Positions 56,101-64,000 of a stretch of 64,000 bases of DNA are shown in pieces. A model generated the notes under the pieces. The model saw only the letters and a program-made list of their open reading frames with translations. It was not told where the DNA came from and searched no databases. Location of the stretch: assembly GCA_026119935.1 (NCBI GenBank), contig JALRMH010000005.1:434001-498000 (forward strand), written 5' to 3'. Origin of the DNA: Endothia cerciana. Its lineage: Eukaryota > Ascomycota > Sordariomycetes > Diaporthales > Cryphonectriaceae. Every line of letters begins with the position of its first letter. Position 1 is the stretch's first letter. A program made the position numbers and the translations under genes.

Positions 56101-57015
56101 ATGTCTCGCAACGCGCTCTTTCTCATTGCTGCTCTGGTAGCGCAAGAGTGTTCTGCTGCGCCCGTGGTGCTGCCCACTTCGCTTTTCCCCAGCTTCACCG
56201 AGACCGGCATCGCCATTCCCACTGGGGCTCACCTTGATATCCCCAAGAGAGACGAGGATTTCCCTCACCTACCTCTGCCTACTGGTCTTCCAGGCATTCC
56301 AAAGAGGGACGAAGATCTGCCTCATCTACCTTTACCGACCGGCCTCCCAGGCATTCCGAAGAGGGATGAGGATTTTCCTCACCTGCCTTTACCGACCGGC
56401 CTCCCAGGTATCCCTAAGAGGGATGAGGATTTCCCTCACCTACCTCTGCCTACTGGTCTTCCAGGTATCCCTAAGAGAGACGAAGATTTTCCGCACCTAC
56501 CTCTGCCTACTGGCCTCCCAGGCATTCCGAAGAGGGATGAGGATTTCCCTCACCTGCCATTGCCTACCGGTCTCCCCGGCATTCCCCGCAGCAACGACAA
56601 GAGAGAGGAGGACCTGCCACCCTTCCTTCCCAGCCTCTCACTCCCGTTCCCTCTCCCAACGGGGGCTACGAAGGAGGTCAAGAGGGACGATGATCTGCCG
56701 CACCCACCCTTGCCCACCGGCCTCCCGGGCATCCCACGCGGTCAAGAGAAGAGACAGGACTTCTCATCTTCCATCCCGGCCTCGATCGCCACCCTCTCTG
56801 AGCCCACCGGCTCGTCTCTGATCCCCAAGAGGGCAGTACCGACCTTCTCGGCCCCGAATGGGACCGTGCCTACCGGACCCGTACCCACTGGGCCAGTGCC
56901 TACGGGGCCAGCTCCTACTGGACCTTTCCCTACCGGGCTCCCCACAGGCCTGCCCACAGGACTGCCAGTGCCTCCTGCCGCGCCCGGCGGTCTGATCGTC
57001 CCTGGTAGAGCCTAA
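56101..57015 (+). CDS. secreted Kex2-processed repeat precursor (KEP-type), peptide function unknown
   Basis: An intronless frame of 304 residues from ATG 56101; ATG 56080 adds seven residues. The signal peptide MSRNALFLIAALVAQECSA is followed by a spacer to the first Lys-Arg. Then come six near-identical 19-residue units, consensus DEDFPHLPLPTGLPGIPKR, each ending at Lys-Arg except the sixth, where the site moves to SNDKR. Three diverged units follow (starting EEDLPPF, DDDLPHP and QDFSSS), again ending in KR. The tail is a run of VPTGP-like repeats without dibasic sites. Signal peptide plus regular KR spacing is the pattern of secreted precursors cut by the Golgi protease Kex2, such as KEPs, pheromone precursors and some ribosomal peptide toxins. 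Units lack Cys, Trp and Tyr. Confidence 0.85.
   Translation: MSRNALFLIAALVAQECSAAPVVLPTSLFPSFTETGIAIPTGAHLDIPKRDEDFPHLPLPTGLPGIPKRDEDLPHLPLPTGLPGIPKRDEDFPHLPLPTGLPGIPKRDEDFPHLPLPTGLPGIPKRDEDFPHLPLPTGLPGIPKRDEDFPHLPLPTGLPGIPRSNDKREEDLPPFLPSLSLPFPLPTGATKEVKRDDDLPHPPLPTGLPGIPRGQEKRQDFSSSIPASIATLSEPTGSSLIPKRAVPTFSAPNGTVPTGPVPTGPVPTGPAPTGPFPTGLPTGLPTGLPVPPAAPGGLIVPGRA
56251..56592 (+). repeat. six tandem 57-bp coding repeats
   Basis: Six consecutive 57-base units begin at GAC 56251, 56308, 56365, 56422, 56479 and 56536, each coding for 19 residues of the Kex2-type precursor. Third-position differences are scattered between units while the peptide is almost unchanged, suggesting purifying selection or gene conversion. 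The sixth unit diverges at its end. Confidence 0.9.
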
Positions 57016-59044
57016 ATATCGACGTCCGCCTCAGGATTGCTTGGCTTTCCGGTGTATAGTCGTATCTCAGACAGATCGTTGCTTTGTTCTGCTTCTTCCG
57101 CGCACGACAATTGCGCGGGTTGTCAGGCACCACACATGAGAGCGGCTGGTCAAATGGATGCTAGGAAGCGAGGGTGAGGAGCTTAGGCAGATTTTAATGG
57201 TCAAGCATAGGGCCTTCGGCGAAGACACTCGTTTCCGACCGGTTCACGGTCTTCCGATATGTATGTTTTAGTTCTTTGTTTTAGACCCGCCTTACGAAGC
57301 TTGAGGGGCTTCGACTGGTCTTTCTCATTATTCATTTTACCTTTTGATAGGTTTTGTCTCAATGTTTGGACGATATTAAAATGGTATCTTCGCTTTGCAG
57401 CCTCATCGATAATTGTTAGGTTCGACTTTTAGTGCAGTCCTGGCATGGCCAAAATATCGGGCTTTGCGAAAAACATGGCCCAATTACAAGCCCAGCCTTA
57501 CTAGGTTAAAAAACCAATGTAGGGCCTACTTAAGTCGCTATGTATCGGGGTCGTCCAGGAAATATTCGCCAACATCTTAGATCTTGCTGGAGATGCTGAA
57601 CCCGTTATCCCTTGATTTCGGGACTGAAAGCAGTTGAGGAAAGCTCCAACTTGGGAGAGGTAGAAGGGCCTATCACCCGAAGTAAATGACCAGGCCATTA
57701 AGAACGGGATGAACCTTTTTAATTTTTTTTTCCTGCTTCTTCTTTTCAGCTGTAGTGGGTGCCTCGAGGAGTCTGCAGGTGGTGCGGGTTTTCTCCCCGT
57801 AACCGAGCGCCTGGATGTTGCCCAAACCAGAGCGCAGATTCTTGGCTGCCATGGTTGATACCAAGATGTACTGGGACTGGGCCGAGAGGGACAAGATTCT
57901 GACGGACACCACAGCGTTCCCCGAGTATTTTGCCGATTTTGGAAAGTTGATCCCTTGTGATGAATGTTCAGTAAGCTTGGTAATCTTATGCCAATCTGAG
58001 TGCCTGCCCAGAGAAGCTCCTCCACTCTCTCCCAACTGAACCTACCTAATTTACTCTCACTGGCTTCCAATATTGTTCGTAGGTCAACAGCTAGGGTATG
58101 TGTGTGATATCTAACAAACCACATCCATACCAGCTGGCACAATCGTACGCAATCCTCCTTCACGGTGGAGAGGAAGGCGGGGTGAATGTCTTTGCCGCTC
58201 ACTACACATTTACGACAAATGTAAGGATCGTTGGACTGTCGGAAGAGCGGAAATAGGGCATAGCTTTGGTGTCTCTGGAGGAACGACTCGTACCGATGCT
58301 TAAAACTCAGTTCAACGCCACGTCAGCTTCTCATCCTGCCCCCCAGTAAGTCTCGGATTTGTCTATGGTACGCCCGGTATGTAATCAAGTTGTGCGTCTT
58401 TGCAGTAGGGTCTTGCCCTCTCTGGGTCGGACTGGAAGGAGGTCGAAGCTGCCATCGTGCCAGTCTTGGACGTATCATTTCGCCAGAGTCGCAGCGTTGA
58501 AGGCGAGAAGCAATTATCCCACGGACTTGTCCCTAGCCAGCCAGTGTGCGATAGAGGTACTCATTTTACATTTCCAAAAAGAGTGGACTGCCCCAAGCTG
58601 ACTGGGAATGATGCATGGCCAATATAGGTCGGCCTCGTACAACGCAAGGCTAACTCTGGTATGAGCTGCAAAGATCCATTGTCTTCTTCGTCGCTTAGTT
58701 GTTATAGCATATCCTCCTCAGTAGTTGCCTCTACCGTAGTCTCGTCTCTGACGCCTGACTTAGGCGAGGTATCGAGCAGAGCAGACTTAAAAGAACTGGC
58801 CGGACTTAGACTGGGCTGGAGCCTTGACAGCGGCTTGCTCAGTGAATAGAGAAAAGAAGACGTCACGTGTCAGGTACTAACTAGAACTTGAAAAGGCGAT
58901 CTGAAGCCGAAGGAAATATTGTTGATGGTTTCACGCTCAACCATCCGCCAAGGCTGCGAGGTATTCAACGTGCTTGCCATGGCCTGGACAGTCTTGGTAC
59001 TTTTTGGATATAGCATCTCCGATCTAGAAGACCCACAGTTCGCA
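57016..59044. other. 2.0-kb region, possible decayed gene on the minus strand
   Basis: Mostly non-coding. On the minus strand 58035-57673 reads a protein-like stretch with a Lys-rich segment then VHPVLNGLVIYFG before a stop; overlapping frames continue to 57501. The last motif slightly resembles the first strand of a BRCT domain. With no intact frame I treat it as a possible remnant only. Confidence 0.3.
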
Positions 59045-59127
59045 GCCTCGATGGTCTAGTGGTATGATTCCTGCTTTGGGTGACAACACATTGCAGGAGG
59101 TCTCCGGTTCAATCCCGGATCGAGGCC
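59045..59127 (+). tRNA. tRNA-Pro (anticodon UGG) with short intron
   Basis: The acceptor stem GCCTCGA (59045-59051) pairs with TCGAGGC (59120-59126). The D-arm GGTCTAGTGGTATGATTC is the form seen in fungal tRNA-Pro. The anticodon stem CCTGC/GCAGG encloses the loop TT-TGG-G-T, interrupted after the base following the anticodon by an intron of about 11 bases (tgacaacacat). The T-arm is TCCGG-TTCAATC-CCGGA. The CCA end is not encoded, as expected in eukaryotes. Confidence 0.88.
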
Positions 59128-60389
59128 GTGTTGCGTTTTGTCTGAAGTTCTTACAATTCCTTGCTATTTTTGATGAACAAGAAATACAAGAATAAGGAAC
59201 TTGTTGGCTACGAGGTAATCATAAATCAACATTTTAATATTAGTGGGCACAAAGGGATTTCTCGTTGAATTGTCATACCGTGTATAGACAAAAGTTCAAG
59301 GCTGACTCGCCGCTAAGTTGGATGCGGCAACTTACACGCGCTAACTGGTGCTGTACGCCTGTCTCATTTTGCTTTTCAGCTGGATAGCCGCAGTATATCT
59401 TTCTGAACGTTGGACATTCCCTAGGATCCTCTACTAGTATCTAATAGAAGCGTGCGGTGTTCTGAACGGTTGTGGCAGTATCTTGAGAAGATACTCGAAG
59501 AAAGTGATTAGATCTGCATACGCACGTCTTGACAAAACCCCCGCAAGCACCATGTACAGTTCCGGTGGGACCTTTCACAACCTATGTTGAGTGACATTGC
59601 TCATGAGGCGCACAGAACGTGGTTCGTATGCAGATCCCTCTAAATAAGGCAATAGCTCGTTGACTACTGGACAGTGTCAACGGCCTGTCACCTGGCTCCA
59701 TTGAAGAATGGTGAAGCCGAAGCCGACATGTCAATGGCACAGGCTAACGAGCATCGGAGAAGGTCCTCCAACACATTCTACTCTGACGATGTTACACGCC
59801 CAGTACATTGCAAGTTCGCGATCCGCGGGTCCATGCGTCAGGTCTTTCCAGGATTTGAGGGTAGCAGTCTACCTGACCTCGCCCAGAACATGCTGATATA
59901 AGTTCTGCCCAACGAATCTACCACTTCTCACGAAGCAATGTCAGACTCGCTGACGTCTGAGGACGCGTTACGTATCTGCTTCTTCTTTTCACACCCTTGT
60001 GACTCTACCAATTCCCACGCTTAACAAGGTCCCAGACACAGAGTCGCCTAAATCGAACAGGCACAGACCATGTCGCTGGCCGCATGCACCCATCCTGCAG
60101 CGTTTATGACTTCCAATAATTTCTGGTCCTATCTGTTAGCCCCCTTACATGCATGTATTTGAAAGAGACCTTACCCTCAAACGGCAGCCATAGAACTATT
60201 TCTTTTTCGGTGCGCTTCTCCCATATCTCCATATCGTAATCTCCGCGTTAGAACCTCTCCCCCGAGGCTGAATGTGTGAGGAAATACTTGCTCTGTGAGC
60301 ATGGAAAGAATTGAATGGATCATCTTGACAAAAGAATATCTATGGAATAAGTTCGAGAAGAGTGGTTTAAGTAGGCATATTGCTCAGGG
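59128..60389. other. 1.26-kb intergenic region after the tRNA
   Basis: Only short open frames, no motif and no sign of splicing; no gene called. Confidence 0.5.
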
Positions 60390-61132
60390 TTAATCGTTTT
60401 CTCTCCACAGAATGTTCCTCCTCTTTCCAGCCCAGCTGGCGTCAGATGCACTTGATGATGACAACAAAGCCAGGTTTTCTCGGGTCAATGGATTCAGAAG
60501 TTCATTTTCGTCGCGTCCACGTGCAGGCTTCATAGGGCCTAGGACGGCATTGGAAGACGGCAATCTCTCATGCCACGCCGCGTTCATGATCGAAGAGTCC
60601 GGTCCCTCGGTGGCACCCTGTTTCAAGTGCGCGAGCTCGTTGAACAGGAGCGCCCGGAGCCGCGAGAGACGACGGCTTACATGTGGGCTCTGCAGGACCA
60701 TGACGGCTCCGCAAACCAGCAGCAGCGGCACCACGAGGCTCGCCGACCAGTATTCGTTCGGCTCTGTTCCCGCGGGCCGCATCCACCTGGGCATGACATG
60801 CAGGCCGTCCCGGGTCGCAACGGGTGGCGGACCAGGGGGCTGCGCTTCCACCTCGTCGCATCCTGGCTCGGCCCAGTCTTTCTATCTCCGAGTCAGCGAG
60901 TTTCGACTGGAGCGTGTGTAGGTATTCCTTCACCCGCTTTCCCATCCATGTCCCTTCTTTCACGACGGAGCATGGCGGGAGCGAGGGGGGCTCTTACAGA
61001 CTCGCAGAACTCGTAGAAGGCCAGCATGTTTGCGTACGCCGCTAGGGCGTTGGCCGTCCTGGCCTCAGTCGTCCCGGAGTACGCCTGTAGCAGGCCGAGG
61101 ACCGTGAGCGCGAGCGTGACCGTGGCGGCCAT
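60390..61132 (-). CDS. small two-segment membrane protein, hypothetical
   Basis: Exons 61132-60998 and 60881-60390 give 208 residues. The first exon begins MAATVTLALTVLGLLQAYSG, a hydrophobic segment that could be a signal anchor, followed by a helical stretch ending EFCES. The second exon has a Pro-rich part, then ASLVVPLLLVCGAVMVL as a second membrane segment, then a basic cytosolic tail. I recognise no family. A longer N-terminus is possible: a good acceptor (GATCAG near 61155) allows an upstream exon reading KKAVAAMAATVT, but I found no donor in phase. Confidence 0.55.
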
Positions 61133-61806
61133 CGCGGCTACGGCTTTTTTCCTGATCTACAGCTATTCTGCCGTTGAGTAGATGAAGCGCTGGGCTTTGC
61201 CAACGTGAGATGTCTTGCGCGCCGGGGTCGACACGTTTGCAATTGGTGGGGGGTGGGGCGGTCTCGACGTGGCCGTCAAGCTGTTGTTGTTTGGCGGTGT
61301 CGCTGGTGTTGAGGACATGACGGCGAGTCGCGGTGTTGAGCAGGGCGCTGCCACGGTATGAAGACGACGTTGCAAACACTCACTCGTCGGGGCTGTAATA
61401 TGCTTTGAAGAGAAAACTGTAGGGGCGCAGTAATCCTGCAGGTTTGGGGACGAGGGGCGAGGCGGAGCAGTGAGCCTCTGTCTGTGCCTCGTGTAACGGC
61501 GCCATCGAGAGCAATGCGTTGGGCCGATTTGCTTGACCCGAAGAGGATGAGAGCTGGGAGCGCGGATTGGCCTGCTCGTTGGTCGTTCCCTATTGTAGTG
61601 GGTGTGCTTATGCCTGATCCATAAGTAAGCCTAAATAACGCCATAGCCTGTCTACCAATACCGAAGACCCCTTGAAGTGCATAGTCCGCACGAGATTGAG
61701 GCCTCACACCCCCCCCCCTTTCCGCGGGGCGAAGCCCTACACAGCCAGAAACGCCAGATAAATCTCACATGTACAAGCAAATACACAAGCTACCCCAAGA
61801 CGTCCC
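61133..61806. other. intergenic region
   Basis: Between the 5' end of the small membrane protein gene and the 3' end of ATG17, both on the minus strand. A frame at 61318-61163 starting MSSTPATPPNNNS could be an upstream exon of the membrane protein gene, but no matching donor was found. A run of C lies at about 61710-61720. Confidence 0.4.
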
Positions 61807-63475
61807 TCATTCCTCGCCGCTCGAGCCCACGTGGATTTTCTCCCTCACAGCATCGCCGGCATCTCGGCTGAGCGCGACGGCGTTCGCACCCTCATGCTTT
61901 GGCATCTCCTTCGCGATTGCGCCGCCGGAAGGCGAGGCTGGGCCCGCGCCAACTTGGGCGCGGGTAACCTCCCACTTCCGCAGGGGGCCGCTCATGCCTA
62001 CCCACAGATCGGTCGGGATGTAGTCGCCCACCTCAGACCGGAACGTCTCGCGGTCCCTCCAGTCTGACTCGACGAGCTTGTCGACGGCCTCCTTAGCCTT
62101 GCGCCAGATGCCGTGTATCTTCTCCTCGACTGCCCGTCTCCTTTTGACCTCGAGGATTAGGCTGTCATATGCATTCGCATAGCCCTCGTAGAATTCGCGC
62201 AGGCTCTCCATCTCTTCCAGGCGAGCGAAGATGCTGTCCTTCTCGACCTCCCACCGGTCGATGAACTCCGTCTCTGCGGCGATGTATCCCGGCAGGCGGG
62301 AGCCGATGTCCTCCAGGATGTGGAAGGCCTGCGTGGCGGCCACGTAGGCCGACCTGACCCGATCCGTCTGATGTTTGAGAAAGGTGAAGTCGATCTCGAC
62401 CTGCTGCATCTCCGCGTTCAGGTCTGCCACGACCTCGTCCACCTCGGGAGAGTCCTGCACCACGACCTGCACGATCTCGGACTTCGCGGCTGGATCGAGG
62501 TCATCGATGTTGGTCTCCTGCTGGGCGATGACTCCTGATATCGAGACCGGGTCTGCCTCGCCGCCGTCCTCGGCTGCTTTCCGCCGTGCAAGGGCTGCAC
62601 CACCTTCGGTGATGCGCACGGCAGTAACGCACATATCGAAATGACGGTTGAGAGAGAAAAGGTGCTTGGCCATGGAGTGGGACTGTTCCGTGAGCGATCG
62701 TAGGAGGTCGGGGATTGGCGATAACATGGGACGTTGATCGGCAGACCCGCCGGGCGACTTCGGCGGTGAGGGCGAGGTGGACGATTCGAGGGTCCTCTTG
62801 AGGACGCGCATATCGTTCTCGAAGCGGAGAAGGTCCCCATCGAAGGAGGTCTGCGTAGCCTGGATAGCAGAGTTAGCTTAGCCTTGCGGTATGGAGAGGG
62901 TCAGGGCCACAGGGCTGTCCCTGACTCACCTGCAGTTCTGCAATGCTGGCTTTCAGGGCGTCGACAATACCGTCGACCTGTGTCTCATCGACAAAGTCGA
63001 GCAGGTTCTTCGGCTCTTCACCCTCGGGCCTGAAGACAGGATCCACGGCCCTACCCCTCAGCATGTCCATGGTACTCTCCAGCCTGCCGTTTGCCGCGTC
63101 GAGCGTCTTGATCAGGTGACCGAACTCCCTCTTGCCGGCATTGTAGGTGCGGTTCATGTTGCCCGTGATCCTCGCGAGCAACTTCCTCTGCTCGTTGATG
63201 CCCCTCTTGAGAAATGCGGTCTGCGCGCCTAGTATGACCGACTCCTCGTGGAGCTGGCGCGCGTGGGTCGTCAGGTCGTTGGCGCGCAGCACGAGCGTCA
63301 CGGAGGAGAGCGAGCGCTTGGCGGCGAGGAGGTGCTCGACGAGGGTCTCAACGGGGACGGAGGCCGAGATGTCATCGTGGCCCAGGCGGGGACCGCCGTC
63401 GCCAGCGCCAGCGTAAGGTGGCTCGCCATGGCGAGAGTGGGCAGCCGACGAGGCTGGGCTCGGTGAGGCTGACAT
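61807..63475 (-). CDS. ATG17: autophagy scaffold protein Atg17
   Basis: Two exons, 63475-62930 and 62859-61807, give 532 residues. After a low-complexity N-terminus the protein is almost entirely alpha-helical and coiled-coil: VETLVEHLLAAKRSLSSVTL, then ARQLHEESVILGAQTAFLKR, then LLRSLTEQSHSMAKHLFSLN. These blocks are those of fungal Atg17, the scaffold that organises the Atg1 kinase complex at the phagophore assembly site. Length is usual. The acidic linker with PAAKSEIVQVVVQDSPEVDE and the C-terminal FYEGYANAYDSLILEVKRRR also fit. The tail beyond residue 490 is variable and Gly/Ala-rich. Confidence 0.9.
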
Positions 63476-64000
63476 GTCGATCCGGGGAGGACGAGGATAA
63501 GGTGAGGATAAGGATGTAAGCTAGGTTGGCTGGCTGGTTGGGAAGTTGCGTGGCTCTGAAGCTATCCTGCAGTGGTTATCACATCTTGGGTTGCGCGCGA
63601 GGGTCTGTGTGGTGGGGGGGGGGGGTAGCTGGGGCTGGAGGGGCTGGAGGAGCTGTCGTGGGTGGAAAGGAGAGAAGAGGTCGAGGAGGCAGCTTGGCTC
63701 AAGCCCAGGCGCTATGAGGCTCTAGAAAGCTCAGTAGGATGTGTGCCAGGCCATGTGATGTCAAGATAAGCTTTGAGACAGGGGAGCCGAGCCGCTATAC
63801 CATGTCACCTTGTCGCCATGTGTCCCCTGTCCTAGGCCGCACGCCAGGGGGGGCCTGGAGGGGCCTGCCAGGGTGAGACATGCTCGCGTGCTCTTGCATG
63901 ACTTTCATCAGGTACTATGGTAGTTGTACTATGGCAGCTCTTCAGCACCTACTGTACCACTTGTCTCGGAGTCACCGTCATCCTCAGGCCTAGAACCGAC
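63476..64000. other. upstream region of ATG17 at the right edge
   Basis: Presumed ATG17 promoter. It contains a run of twelve G (63614-63625). No gene is visible before the window ends. Confidence 0.5.

Noticed and set aside
56251..56592. Regular 57-base repeats as a CRISPR array or satellite
   Set aside because: The units are contiguous, have no spacers and are all in one open frame with a signal peptide upstream; they are coding repeats.
56234..56821. 195-codon frame overlapping the repeat precursor in another phase
   Set aside because: It exists only because the 57-base repeat is a multiple of three and lacks stops in this phase; no signal peptide.
56101..57015. Alpha-type mating pheromone precursor
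   Set aside because: Pheromone repeats of this group carry a short Trp/Cys core; the units here have neither residue.

Overview
The window is genomic DNA of a filamentous ascomycete (Pezizomycotina, probably Sordariomycetes-like; the assignment is inferred). The signs are short spliceosomal introns of mostly 50-120 nt with GTAAGT-like donors, a fungal non-reducing polyketide synthase, a fused P450-reductase of the CYP505 type, LYS9, ATG17 and a Kex2-type repeat precursor. I rebuilt gene models by hand from splice sites and reading frame. Exon lists are in the entries, and almost all models sum to an exact multiple of three.

Region 1 (1-18288) is a meroterpenoid biosynthetic cluster that continues off the left edge. 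It holds a CYP505-type P450/P450-reductase fusion (3' part outside the window), a flavin-dependent halogenase, a UbiA-type aromatic prenyltransferase, an NRPS-like carboxylate reductase (A-T-R) and a non-reducing PKS (SAT-KS-AT-PT-ACP-hydrolase). This set matches the enzymes known for ilicicolin A / ascochlorin biosynthesis (AscA-AscE). The expected route is orsellinic acid by the PKS, prenylation by UbiA, reduction of the acid to the aldehyde by the NRPS-like enzyme, chlorination, then epoxidation of the terpenoid tail by the P450. The terpene cyclase and late P450 of the ascochlorin branch are not in the window and could lie to the left.

Region 2 (18954-23980) is a divergent pair for glycine betaine synthesis: a choline-oxidase-type GMC flavoenzyme and a betaine-aldehyde-type dehydrogenase with a probable mitochondrial presequence.

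Region 3 (24271-36000) has secreted enzymes (sedolisin-type tripeptidyl peptidase, endopolygalacturonase), a conserved-looking nuclear-type hypothetical protein, a secreted protein interrupted by an in-frame TAG, and a Ccc1/VIT1-family membrane protein.

Region 4 (37280-39594) is a divergent arsenic module: an arsenite methyltransferase with four Cys-Cys pairs near its C-terminus, and a bZIP-like regulator.

Region 5 (40234-51236) has housekeeping and membrane genes: a RecQ helicase, a small serine-hydrolase gene with broken frame, a DUF1772-like membrane protein with an apparent one-base shift, LYS9 in 13 exons, and an uncharacterised polytopic membrane protein.

Region 6 (51237-64000) is gene-poor. 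It carries a GH12 glycosidase, a secreted precursor with six near-identical 19-residue units separated by Lys-Arg sites (the most intriguing small gene here), a tRNA-Pro(UGG) with a short intron, a small membrane protein and ATG17.
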